DNA from: Nitrosospira multiformis
GTDB lineage: Bacteria; Pseudomonadota; Gammaproteobacteria; Burkholderiales; Nitrosomonadaceae
Direction of reading: 5' to 3'
NCBI RefSeq assembly: GCF_003050865.1
Contig: NZ_QAOK01000001.1
Coordinates: 186,001-250,000 of the forward strand
Length of the DNA stretch: 64,000 nt
Of this stretch, positions 46,636-55,295 are shown piece after piece. How positions within the stretch are numbered: the stretch's first letter is position 1; the number at the start of each line of letters is the position of its first letter. A model generated the notes under the pieces. The model made no database searches and was not told the DNA's origin. It saw nothing but the letters and a program-made list of their open reading frames with translations. Made by a program: the position numbers and the translations under genes.

Positions 46636-47556
46636 ATGACTCTACATATCCAAACACCATTAATCGAATCGCGCCCTTTAAGCGATAGAATCGGACATTC
46701 AGTGTGGCTGAAAATGGAAATCGCTCAGCCCTCCGGCTCTTTTAAAGCCCGGGGAATCGGGTATGCGTGTGAAGAATATTTCCGACGCGGGGCAAGACGC
46801 TTCATTTCATCATCTGGCGGAAATGCGGGCCTTGCGGTTGCCTTTGCCGGACGTAATCTGTCCGTGCCCGTGATTATCGTCGTGCCGGAAACCGCTTCAA
46901 AGCGCGCCCGGGAACTGATGGTGCGAGAGGGAGCAGAAGTGGTAATCCAGGGGAAATCTCTCAGTGAGGCGAATGCTTTTGCACTATCGCTCGTGCAACC
47001 CGAGGACGCTTTTCTGCACCCCTTTGATGATCCGCTCATCTGGACGGGTCATGCCAGCATCATTGATGAAGTAGTCGATACAGGACCAAAACCCGACGTG
47101 ATCGTCCTGTCCGTCGGTGGAGGTGGCCTTCTGTGCGGCGTTATAGAGGGACTGAATCGGAATGAGTGGCAGGATGTGCCCATAATCGCCGTCGAAACCA
47201 AAGGCGCGGACTCCTTTGCTCAGGCACTCAGCGCAGGAGCGCTGGTGGAGCTGCCCAGGATATCGAGCATTGCGACAACATTAGGGGCAAGTGCGGTTTG
47301 CAGGCAGGCCCTGGAATATTCGAGAAAACATCGCATTGAGAGCGTCGTATTACCGGACAAGCTTGCCGTCTCTGGGTGCATGCAATTCCTGCACGATCAT
47401 CATGCAGTGGTTGAGCCCGCTTGCGGCGTAGCGCTGGCGACGGTCTATGAAAGGGTTCCAGCTTTGTCCGGATACAAAAAAATATTGATTATCGTGTGTG
47501 GTGGTATCAGCACTACGGTTGACCAGTTACAGGAATGGTCTGCCGTGATGCAATAA
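46636..47556 (+). CDS. PLP-dependent serine/threonine dehydratase-like enzyme
   Basis: A 306-aa fold-type II PLP enzyme of the L-serine/L-threonine dehydratase group. The PLP-binding lysine is in QPSGSFKARGIG (about 32-43), the substrate loop in SSSGGNAGLAVAFA (about 58-71), and the PLP-phosphate glycine loop in VGGGGLLCGV (about 160-169). Length and motifs match the short animal-type serine dehydratase rather than IlvA (no regulatory domain). It is flanked on both sides by copies of the glcF 3' end, suggesting insertion. It runs opposite to coq7 and glcF. Confidence 0.9.
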   Translation: MTLHIQTPLIESRPLSDRIGHSVWLKMEIAQPSGSFKARGIGYACEEYFRRGARRFISSSGGNAGLAVAFAGRNLSVPVIIVVPETASKRARELMVREGAEVVIQGKSLSEANAFALSLVQPEDAFLHPFDDPLIWTGHASIIDEVVDTGPKPDVIVLSVGGGGLLCGVIEGLNRNEWQDVPIIAVETKGADSFAQALSAGALVELPRISSIATTLGASAVCRQALEYSRKHRIESVVLPDKLAVSGCMQFLHDHHAVVEPACGVALATVYERVPALSGYKKILIIVCGGISTTVDQLQEWSAVMQ

Positions 47557-47566
47557 GGAATCCCGG

Positions 47567-47749
47567 ATGATGAGCCTGGAAGAAGTAAGGTCTCAGATGC
47601 TCAGCGGTAGCAGAGCCAAGCACTTCCAGGACTTTTACCACGGGCAGGGAAAATTAAACCCTGAACACGCCTACGCCCCCAGCTTCGCTGAATCGAACGA
47701 GAAAGCTATTTCAGAGATTGCATACCCATTTGCCTTGCTATTAACGTGA
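47567..47749 (+). CDS. possible 60-aa small protein (uncertain)
   Basis: A frame starting 10 bp after the dehydratase stop, beginning MMSLEEVRSQMLSG. The last 14 codons are antisense to the 3' end of glcF. There is no recognised domain and only a modest ribosome site. It could be the 5' part of a gene cut off by the glcF-end duplication. Confidence 0.28.
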   Translation: MMSLEEVRSQMLSGSRAKHFQDFYHGQGKLNPEHAYAPSFAESNEKAISEIAYPFALLLT

Positions 47750-49094
47750 CCGGGTGAATGACTTCGATTCCCAATCCTGCCTGTCGCAAGCCGGTAGCGA
47801 TATGCAGTGCGCAGCCCACATTGGAGGTCGCAAGGTAACATGCCTGCCCTGCTTTCAAGGCCGTCACTTTGTCCTCGAGCAGTGCCGCCGATATCTCCGT
47901 CTGATCCAGGAAATAGGTTCCTGCAGCGCCGCAGCATTGATCATTCCCGGCAAGAGGTACTACTTGCGCTTGCGGGATGCGCTCCAGCAGTTTATAGGCG
48001 TATGCCGACGCGCGTAATACATTGCGCAAGGTGCAAGGCTCATGTACCAGGATTTTGTACGGCAAGGGCTGGAGCCTGACATCTTCCCATCCTTCCGCCC
48101 CCGCGAGGAATTCACTGATATCCAGGAACTTCGGCGGCGATCGCTTGGTAGTCTCGCTTCCTGTTTGCGGGCCTACCGCTGGTGCCCTTGTCGTGCGCTG
48201 CCAATCAGGAAAAGAGGAATATTCGGACAACTGTGCACCGCAACCGGATGCCGTAGTGATAATCGCGCCTAAATCCAATCCAGCGTCCAACCCAGCGAAC
48301 GCCTGTACGTTCTGACGTTCCAGTTGCTCCGCCGCATCCGCGTCGCCCCTGTGCCGGTGAAGCGCTCCACAGCAAGTCTGCGCGGAGGGCACATGCACGG
48401 TATAACCCAGTTGGTTGAGTACGAACAGGGTCGCGTCCAATGTGGTTACATCCGCCACGCGCGCGACGCAACCCAGGAACAGCCCGACCTCCCCTCGCGG
48501 CTTGCCGACAGCAGGATAAACAGGCGACCATGATGAAGAACGAGGCTTGTCGATAAACGGAACCTGGGCTTCCAGCAAGGCGAGTTTCGTCTTGCCCAGC
48601 AAACCGGATTTGCGCACCCATTCCTGCAAACCGCTTCGCTGATAAAAACGCAGAAGCGGCCGCAATGCATCGATACGCGAGGGCTGTGCGATCAGTTCAC
48701 GCTCCACCCATTTCCGAAATCGGGATACCCGGACTCCCGGATTGTTCCTCCGGACCTCGAGCGGTGGCGACGAAATCATCTCCCGGGCATCGTCTATCAA
48801 CTGACCAAAACGTACGTGATTGGGGCAGACAGCTTCGCAGGCACGGCAGGTAAGGCAACGGTCCATGTGCAATGCGAAACGTGCATTCATTGGAATGCAT
48901 CCGGCGGCCACTCCACTCATCAATGCAATGCGCCCACGCGGCGAGTCAGCCTCGGACAACGTGACACGATAACTGGGACAATGCGGCACGCAGAGGCCGC
49001 ACGCGACGCACTGGCTGGCTTCGTCGCTTATTTCGCGGCGCAATCGCAGTAATGGATCCGAAGAAAAATCGGAAGGAAGGTCAACCGGCTTCAT
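47706..49094 (-). CDS. glcF: glycolate oxidase iron-sulfur subunit
   Basis: Electron-transfer subunit of glycolate dehydrogenase. The protein is 462 aa. Two 4Fe-4S ferredoxin motifs, CVACGLCVPHCP (about 29-40) and CLTCRACEAVCP (about 79-90), precede two CCG domains (QTCCGALH, about 236-243, and DQCCGAAGTY, about 393-402). The catalytic GlcD and GlcE genes are not adjacent, which is unusual; upstream is a CBS-domain gene. The final 19 residues come from a segment also found, decayed, at 46433-46491. Confidence 0.92.
   Translation of the reverse strand: MKPVDLPSDFSSDPLLRLRREISDEASQCVACGLCVPHCPSYRVTLSEADSPRGRIALMSGVAAGCIPMNARFALHMDRCLTCRACEAVCPNHVRFGQLIDDAREMISSPPLEVRRNNPGVRVSRFRKWVERELIAQPSRIDALRPLLRFYQRSGLQEWVRKSGLLGKTKLALLEAQVPFIDKPRSSSWSPVYPAVGKPRGEVGLFLGCVARVADVTTLDATLFVLNQLGYTVHVPSAQTCCGALHRHRGDADAAEQLERQNVQAFAGLDAGLDLGAIITTASGCGAQLSEYSSFPDWQRTTRAPAVGPQTGSETTKRSPPKFLDISEFLAGAEGWEDVRLQPLPYKILVHEPCTLRNVLRASAYAYKLLERIPQAQVVPLAGNDQCCGAAGTYFLDQTEISAALLEDKVTALKAGQACYLATSNVGCALHIATGLRQAGLGIEVIHPVTLIARQMGMQSLK
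47708..47766 (-). repeat. glcF 3'-end segment duplicated at 46433-46491 (copy B)
   Basis: The intact partner of the repeat at 46433-46491, about 80% identical over 59 bp and in direct orientation. Direct repeats of a gene's 3' end around inserted DNA are the usual footprint of site-specific integration. Confidence 0.75.
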
Positions 49095-49357
49095 GGACAG
49101 TAGACCTGCTTTTGTCAGAGCCGTTCAAATTCAAAAAAATTTTACGTGGGAGGATGAAGAGAAGATTTGTGCTGACACTCACACCCCCCTCATGGCAGGG
49201 CGCAGACCAGAGCAAAATTTTCAGGAGAGCAGGACGCGTACTCTCCAAATCGTACTTATCGATCGAATGGGGAACAGTGTTTCATCGAAGCGGAGTAATC
49301 ACTGGACCCTGGATCGAGGTCGCAGAGGGGTAATATCAAGGAGTAGTACAATATGGC

Positions 49358-49801
49358 TTATTCGGGGCCGCGTGTCCCGTATATATAACGCTCGAGCTGG
49401 TCGATGATAAATTCGCGGCCCGAGATCGCATCCTTGACCAGGTCGCCGATGGAGATGATCCCCATGACTTTACCATCCTCCAGCACGGGCAAGTGGCGAA
49501 CTCGGGTTTTAGTCACCAATGCCATGCAATCCTCGGTGGAATAATCCGGGCTCACATACGCCACCTGCGCGGTCATGAGTTCTTTCACCTGGATATCTTT
49601 CGCGAGCCGATCCAGGCTGTATGCCTTGCGGGAATAATCTCTCTCGGTAAAAATGCCTGACAGTTTTCCCCTGTGCAACACCAGCAACGCGCCGATATTT
49701 TTCGCCGCCATCAAGTGCATGGCCTCATATACCGATTTATCCGGCTCGATGCTCGCAACTTCGTATCCTTTGCCCTCCAATAATTCCCTTACGGTCGTCA
49801 T
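49358..49801 (-). CDS. CBS domain pair protein
   Basis: A 147-aa protein made only of two CBS domains (about 8-63 and 75-130). Recognisable parts are VYEAMHLMAAKNIGALLV, FTERDYSRKAY and VRHLPVLEDGKVMGIISIGDLVK. Such proteins bind adenine nucleotides and act as regulatory modules; the target is unknown. It stands alone on the minus strand between MidA-like and glcF genes. Confidence 0.93.
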   Translation of the reverse strand: MTTVRELLEGKGYEVASIEPDKSVYEAMHLMAAKNIGALLVLHRGKLSGIFTERDYSRKAYSLDRLAKDIQVKELMTAQVAYVSPDYSTEDCMALVTKTRVRHLPVLEDGKVMGIISIGDLVKDAISGREFIIDQLERYIYGTRGPE

Positions 49802-49923
49802 GGATCACTCTCCCCCCTCAGTTTCAAGCATGCAATTTCTTTATCGGACTTATCCAATCATAGCATGCCATATGAAAAGAAAAGCCGAGAGTGATGTGAA
49901 GCTGCTCCTCACGCTCCAATCTT

Positions 49924-51156
49924 CTATAGCAGGCGGCTCTTGTCGCCGCCCGTGAAACCGACAGGAGGTGGATGATTCCTGTGAATCCCTTTTCCCAGGA
50001 CCATGACCTTGAATAGCTCCCCCATTTCAGCCGGGCTCACCAGTTTCTGCACCTGGTTTGCCAACGGCAAATAGTCCCTTGTGTTCCCAGCAGGCGTCTC
50101 CGCCAGAATTTCCGTTATTCCGCAATTGATGAGAAAGTGTGCCTGTGTCGTATAACCCAGCAATTCCAGGCCCGCTTCGGTGCCCGAATCGGCAACGGCG
50201 CTGAAATCGACATGGCTGGTTATATCCTGCAGACCTGGCAGGTAAAATGGATTGTCATGGGCGTGGTGGCGGTAATGACACATCAATGTTCCCTGTCTGC
50301 GCTGAGGATGATAATACTCATCCCGGCCGAATCCGTAATCGATCAGCAGGATCGCCCCTCGTTGCAGCATTTTGCCGAGACTCGCAATGAAACCCCGCGC
50401 CTCGAGGCAGATTTCACTGACATATTCACCTTCATTACCACCGGAAAGAATTTGATCCCTCGATTCTCGCGCCGCTTCGAAAAGTGCTCCTTCTGCAAGA
50501 GGGCGTTCACTCCAGATAAACTCATTGCCGGCTGAGGAGACACCTCGCTCGTATAATGCGTCGCCCCGCCATGCGATCAGGTGCACCGGCATGGCGTCGA
50601 GCACCTCATTGGCCAGTATCAGACCGTTGAATTGCTCCGGCAAATGCTTCAGCCAAAAAACGCGTGAGGCGAGATGCGGCGCGAACTGTTCAAGCAACTG
50701 CCGTTGACGCTGCTGAAGTTCCGCGCTCACTTCGAGGATGAAATACTGCTGTGGCAGACAGCCGAGTTTTTCGAGTTCAACCAACAGATCGAGCGCCAAC
50801 TTACCTGTCCCGGCGCCAAATTCGAGGATACCGCTGTCGTCACCCGTCAACTCAAGTATCTGCCTGGCTTGGCGCGCCACAGTCCTGCCAAACAGCGGGG
50901 AAATTTCGGGTGCAGTGACGAAATCGCCTTCTTGGCCGAATTTTACGGCACCGCCACTGTAGTAACCCCTGCCCGGTGCGTACAACCCCAGCCTCATGTA
51001 ATGCTCGAATGAAATCCACCCGCCAGCGGCACTGATTTCCGCATGAATGAGTTCTGTCAGTGCGCGGCTATGCTCGAGCGCTGCTTCGCTCGGTGCAGGG
51101 AATGGAGGCTGTGGCTGCATCGGCGCTATGCTACGCTTTGACATAGAACCGGCCAT
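49924..51156 (-). CDS. SAM-dependent methyltransferase, MidA/NDUFAF7 family
   Basis: A 410-aa protein of the DUF185/MidA family. The conserved N-terminal FEHYMRLGLYAPGRGYYSGG segment is at about 50-69, DFVTAPEISPLFG at about 78, the SAM-binding motif LEFGAGTGKLALDLL at about 110-124, and LLIDYGFGRDEYY at about 265. In mitochondria NDUFAF7 methylates an arginine of the complex I NDUFS2 subunit; the bacterial substrate is not established. Start: ATG at 51156, with one at 51144 also possible. Confidence 0.9.
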   Translation of the reverse strand: MAGSMSKRSIAPMQPQPPFPAPSEAALEHSRALTELIHAEISAAGGWISFEHYMRLGLYAPGRGYYSGGAVKFGQEGDFVTAPEISPLFGRTVARQARQILELTGDDSGILEFGAGTGKLALDLLVELEKLGCLPQQYFILEVSAELQQRQRQLLEQFAPHLASRVFWLKHLPEQFNGLILANEVLDAMPVHLIAWRGDALYERGVSSAGNEFIWSERPLAEGALFEAARESRDQILSGGNEGEYVSEICLEARGFIASLGKMLQRGAILLIDYGFGRDEYYHPQRRQGTLMCHYRHHAHDNPFYLPGLQDITSHVDFSAVADSGTEAGLELLGYTTQAHFLINCGITEILAETPAGNTRDYLPLANQVQKLVSPAEMGELFKVMVLGKGIHRNHPPPVGFTGGDKSRLL

Positions 51157-51167
51157 CGAACAGAAGT

Positions 51168-51197
51168 GTCGTCTTTCCCGCGAAAGCGGGAATCCAG
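51168..51197 (+). repeat. dispersed hairpin repeat (dRS3-like)
   Basis: The sequence around TTCCCGCGAAAGCGGGAA (7-bp perfect stem, GAAA loop) followed by TCCAG matches the small dispersed repeat common in betaproteobacteria, with ATTCCC...GGGAAT ends in the Neisseria version. It lies between midA-like and SDR genes. Confidence 0.6.
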
Positions 51198-51271
51198 AGA
51201 TATTCCCTAACCAGTTTCATGACAGCAATAAAAGAAAAATCGATCAATCCGCAAGTGTAGAGGAGATAGCG

Positions 51272-52012
51272 ATGCAAGGGAAAGTGATACTCGTCACAGG
51301 AGGAGCAAGGCGCGTGGGCGCCGCCACCTGCCGCCGCCTACACGCACAGGGAGCAAATCTGGCCGTGCATTACAGAAGCTCGATTGAGGAGGCGCAGGCA
51401 CTGCAGGCCGAGCTGAACCAGATACGGTCTAATTCAGTCGCCCTGGTTCAGGCCGACCTGCTCGATACTGCACGCCTGTCGCAACTGGTAGCTGAAACCG
51501 TAGAGCGATTCGGGAAGCTGGATGCGCTGGTCAACAATGCCTCCAGCTTTTTTCCAACTCCATTAGGCGAAATCACTGCTGACATGTGGGACGATCTGAT
51601 GGGAAGCAACCTGAAAGCTCCCCTGTTTCTATCCCAGGCGGCAGCCTCCGAATTAAGAAAACAGCACGGCTGCATCGTCAATATCGTGGATATTCATTCG
51701 GAATGGCCACTCAAGAATTACGTGGTATACAACGCCGCCAAGGGTGGACTTGCCTCACTGACCCGATCGCTGGCGCAGGAGCTTGCGCCGGAAGTCCGGG
51801 TAAATGGCATCTCACCCGGCCCCATTCTGTGGCCGGAAGCGGGCGAATGGGCAGATGAAGCTTCGCGCCAGCACATCATTGGGAGGACGCTGCTGAAACG
51901 AACGGGTGAGCCGGATGACATTGCCCGGACCGTTGCTTTCCTGATTTCAGATGCGCCTTACATCACCGGCCAGATCATTGCGGTGGATGGGGGGCGGAGT
52001 GTGAATCTGTAG
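51272..52012 (+). CDS. pteridine reductase-like short-chain dehydrogenase
   Basis: A 246-aa SDR. NADP-binding TGGARRVGAATCRR (about 9-22; the Arg pair indicates NADP), NNASSFFPTPLG (about 88-99), the catalytic YNAAKGG (about 152-158) and SPGPILWPE (about 183) match the FolM/PTR1 pteridine reductase branch. The ATG at 51272 is chosen because AGGAG stands 11 bases upstream; the frame is open to 51047 but those residues are non-homologous. It may reduce dihydropterin or dihydrofolate; this is inferred from the subfamily. Confidence 0.9.
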   Translation: MQGKVILVTGGARRVGAATCRRLHAQGANLAVHYRSSIEEAQALQAELNQIRSNSVALVQADLLDTARLSQLVAETVERFGKLDALVNNASSFFPTPLGEITADMWDDLMGSNLKAPLFLSQAAASELRKQHGCIVNIVDIHSEWPLKNYVVYNAAKGGLASLTRSLAQELAPEVRVNGISPGPILWPEAGEWADEASRQHIIGRTLLKRTGEPDDIARTVAFLISDAPYITGQIIAVDGGRSVNL

Positions 52013-52352
52013 CAAAGTTGCAAAATCGCTGGACGCCAGAATCCCCTAAAGGAAGAATCTGCCCCGTTTCCTCGGCCTGGGGAATGAACCCCGAGGCAAG
52101 CAAAAGGCCGCCGCGGATATTGCCGCCACACAAGCACCTCGGCTCCTATAATCCCGCGCTATCCATCTGCGGCTGATAGTAGAGAACAAATTCGTTTCTC
52201 TCCAGCTTTTGCATAAAGCTGGATGATGAGGAAGACGTCCTGGCTCTCATCAAGGTTATGCCGGGATTATTCCAGGCGAAAACAACTCCATCTCCTACTG
52301 CTGCTTAAGGGTTAGAGCGGGTCTAATGCAAAGACCCGATGTCATCATCCAT
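52013..52352. other. intergenic region with an EAL-domain remnant
   Basis: A 340-bp convergent region between the SDR gene and the REC/GGDEF/EAL gene. It holds a short decayed piece of an EAL domain at 52146-52214 and a weak 6-bp inverted repeat at 52318-52338. Nothing else is supported. Confidence 0.5.
52146..52214 (-). pseudogene. EAL phosphodiesterase domain remnant
   Basis: On the minus strand the 22 codons from the ATG at 52214 include NEFVLYYQPQMD, the conserved entry of EAL domains (the neighbouring gene has QEQLVLYYQPKVDL at the same place), then stop at 52146. The remainder of the domain is missing. It is probably the leftover of a deleted or recombined c-di-GMP gene beside the Wsp-like operon. 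Confidence 0.65.
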
Positions 52353-55295
52353 TTAAAGAGATTTCTTCTGGTGTAGAAACTCTATTATCTTGGTCGCTGT
52401 GACGGCGGGACTAAAGAGGTAGCCCTGCATCTCCTCACATTCGAGGCTTCGCAAAAGCTCGGCTTGCTCAATCGTTTCCACCCCCTCGGCAACAACACGC
52501 AAATGCAACGAATGTGCCAGAGATATGATTCCGGAAACAATGGTGAGACTGTCTCGATTGATATTCATATCGCTGATGAAAGCGCGATCAATTTTCAGGA
52601 CATTGACGGGCAATTTGGCGATATAACTGAGCGAAGAATAACCGGTACCGAAATCGTCTATCGCAAGCTCGATACCCATATCCTGGATGAGATTGAGCTT
52701 CTCGATATTGGCTTTGATATCGTGCATGATTACACTTTCCGTGATCTCAAGCTGGAACGCAGCTTGATCTCCCGCGTCGCTTACCACATTTGCCACCATA
52801 TCGACAAAATCCTTCTGCCGTAACTGAACGGGAGAAACATTGATAGCAATTCTCGGTGGATTTAAACTCATGGCTTTCCATTTATTTGCATCCGATATCG
52901 CTTTGCTCAGCGCCCAGCGGCCTGCGTCAAGAATCATTCCTGTTTCTTCAAGTAAGGGAATGAAGTGCAGTGGTGAAAGTACCATAGCGCTTTCCGGATC
53001 GTGCCAGCGCATCAGGGCCTCGAGCCCGCTTATTTGTCCACTCTTCAAATCAACCTTGGGTTGGTAGTACAGCACCAATTGTTCCTGCTCCAACGCCTGA
53101 CGCAGCTTGATCTCGAGTTTCAGTTTTTCTTTAACCCGTGCATGAAATTCGGGAGCATAAAACAAATGCTTGTCGGAAGAATGCTTGGCCTTCTTTAGCG
53201 CTGTTTCAGCATTTCTCAAGAGCGTATCAGTATCCAGGCCGTCGCTAGGAAAGAACGAAGCTCCCACCCTGGCGGAAACCCACAGTTCCTGTCCATTAAT
53301 TAAAAAGGGCTCGTTCTTAACCTCGAACAGAAGCTTCTCTAGCATATGGACGATGTCGATGCTTTCCTCTTCATGTTTTCTGGCGATAGCAAAATAATCG
53401 GCGGAAAGATGGGCCAGAATGTCTGCTTCTGAAAGCAGTTGCTTCAGCCGCTTCGCAAGTTGGCGGAGTAGACTGTCGCCCGCTCCATGGCCGAACGATT
53501 CATTAATACTGCTGAACCGTTCGATGTCCAGGACAATTACGGAAAGCATCTCGTGCCCGGAAGAAACCATCTTGATCCGCTGATTAACCCGGTCTAGAAA
53601 TAATGCCCGGTTCGGAAGCTCGGTCACAGCGTCGAAGAAAGCCAGATAATTGATGCGCTCCTCTTTTTTCAGGTGATCCATTGCAAACGAAATATCGCCT
53701 GCCATTTCTATTAGCAAAGCAATTTCCTCCTCGTCGAAAAACCCTGTCTCGGGAGTATAGAGAGTCAGAGTGCCAACGAGTTGCCCATCGAGAACCAAGG
53801 GCAAGATCGCCATGGAAAGATAATCGTGAGCAAGCGCTGCGTTATGCAAACCCTCCATGCGCTTATCGGCAATGAGATCATTGCAAATGAACGGCTTGAG
53901 ATGTGTGATTAAATCCTCTACCAGTGGAGCTCCTTCCGGCGCACTCATCAGAGATAGGTTGAGTTGGAACAGCTCATCATTTCCTTGCCCCATCTTAGCC
54001 ACTGGTGTAATTATTCTCGTATTTCCCCCCAGCATTCCGATCCAAGCGAAAGCGAATCCACCGTGAACGACTGCAATACGGCATGCCTCATTGAAAAGCT
54101 CCTGTATTTCACGGACACGCACAATGGCTGTATTGATCCCACTTAACACGCTGTATAAGCGGTTGAGCCGGACTACTCTCGCTTCATATTCCTTGCGCTG
54201 AGCGATCTCCGCTGTTAACGCCGCAGTACGTTCCCCCACCAACTTTTCCATATGTTCATGCAATCGGGCACGCTCCAGCGCAACACTTACCTGCTGGCCA
54301 ATCCCGTGGAATGTATCCAACTCATTCTCCCTGAACTGATCCTGTTCCAGGCCCAGGAGATTCATCACGCCCTGGTTCTTGCTGCCACTCCACATCGGTA
54401 TGGTGATATGGTGGCAAGAACCATTGCCTCCGCTTGAGAAGAGGCGCTCGCAGTTTAAAATTTTAGGAGTATTGCCGAGCTCCCCGGTGAGCAAAAGCCG
54501 CAGGCAATTGCATGATATGTCCAAGCCATCAGCACTTACTGATGCGGGTACGTTTCGTGAGCCTGCCAAACTCAGACCGTCGGTATTCCATAAATAAAGC
54601 CATCCCGCCTGGACTCCCGGCAACATCATGGCGTACTCCAGCGCTTTTTCGCTGACCTCGCGCTCGGTTGCTGCCTGGTTCAAGCCTTCCGCCATTCGAT
54701 ACAGCCCATTGAGCAAGCGATTCGAGTGCGTCAGCTCACGTTGTCGCGTATTCAGTTCAGCGTTGAGGCGAACCGCATCCTCATAAACTGAAATCAATAG
54801 ATCCACGATCTGCTGCCGCTCACTGGTGATGAAATGTTTTTGCCCGCCCAGATAAATCTGCATTCCCATTTGCATCTTCTGACTCTTGCGCAGCTCATGG
54901 CTCATCAGCAGATACTCGATGCGATCAAGAAGATACCGGTCGTCATATGGCTTGCGGATAAAATTGTCGGCCCCCGATTCCAATCCCTGGATGATATCCT
55001 TGACATCCGCCAGCGAGGTAAGCAGGATCACTGGAATCTTCTTGAGTTGTGCGTCCCGCTTGATTTCGCCGCATAGCGCAAACCCATTCATTTCCGGCAT
55101 CATCACATCACTGATAATCAATGTCGGGTTGTGCTGCCGCGCCCTCGAGAGGGCCTGCTTGCCATCGCCTGCAGTGGTAACTTTGTAGCCGTTTTCCTCC
55201 AGCAGATACTTCAGTTTTTCCGCTTGCGTGGGACTGTCCTCTGCGATGAGAATCTCGACTTTCCGGGCATCGTGGATTGAAATATCATGCGCCAA
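52353..55295 (-). CDS. response regulator with GAF, degenerate GGDEF and intact EAL domains
   Basis: A 980-aa predicted c-di-GMP enzyme and output of the Wsp-like operon. Order: REC (about 12-130, phospho-acceptor D63), GAF (about 195-345), coiled segment, second GAF (about 385-540), GGDEF (about 550-710), EAL (about 725-975). The GGDEF motif is replaced by SADYF (631-635), so cyclase activity is unlikely. In the EAL domain the expected catalytic and metal residues are in place: E759 of EAL, N819, E850, D880-D881, K901, E937, Q957. It should therefore break down c-di-GMP. It starts at a TTG with GAGGAG 9 bases upstream, overlapping cheB by 11 bp, so it is translated with it. Confidence 0.92.
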   Translation of the reverse strand: MAHDISIHDARKVEILIAEDSPTQAEKLKYLLEENGYKVTTAGDGKQALSRARQHNPTLIISDVMMPEMNGFALCGEIKRDAQLKKIPVILLTSLADVKDIIQGLESGADNFIRKPYDDRYLLDRIEYLLMSHELRKSQKMQMGMQIYLGGQKHFITSERQQIVDLLISVYEDAVRLNAELNTRQRELTHSNRLLNGLYRMAEGLNQAATEREVSEKALEYAMMLPGVQAGWLYLWNTDGLSLAGSRNVPASVSADGLDISCNCLRLLLTGELGNTPKILNCERLFSSGGNGSCHHITIPMWSGSKNQGVMNLLGLEQDQFRENELDTFHGIGQQVSVALERARLHEHMEKLVGERTAALTAEIAQRKEYEARVVRLNRLYSVLSGINTAIVRVREIQELFNEACRIAVVHGGFAFAWIGMLGGNTRIITPVAKMGQGNDELFQLNLSLMSAPEGAPLVEDLITHLKPFICNDLIADKRMEGLHNAALAHDYLSMAILPLVLDGQLVGTLTLYTPETGFFDEEEIALLIEMAGDISFAMDHLKKEERINYLAFFDAVTELPNRALFLDRVNQRIKMVSSGHEMLSVIVLDIERFSSINESFGHGAGDSLLRQLAKRLKQLLSEADILAHLSADYFAIARKHEEESIDIVHMLEKLLFEVKNEPFLINGQELWVSARVGASFFPSDGLDTDTLLRNAETALKKAKHSSDKHLFYAPEFHARVKEKLKLEIKLRQALEQEQLVLYYQPKVDLKSGQISGLEALMRWHDPESAMVLSPLHFIPLLEETGMILDAGRWALSKAISDANKWKAMSLNPPRIAINVSPVQLRQKDFVDMVANVVSDAGDQAAFQLEITESVIMHDIKANIEKLNLIQDMGIELAIDDFGTGYSSLSYIAKLPVNVLKIDRAFISDMNINRDSLTIVSGIISLAHSLHLRVVAEGVETIEQAELLRSLECEEMQGYLFSPAVTATKIIEFLHQKKSL

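Noticed and set aside
49095-49357. Open plus-strand frames between glcF and the CBS gene
   Set aside because: No ribosome sites, no recognisable domains; partly antisense shadows.
52318-52338. CGGGTC...GACCCG inverted repeat after the REC/GGDEF/EAL stop
   Set aside because: Stem of only 6 bp and no T run on the minus strand, too weak to call a terminator.
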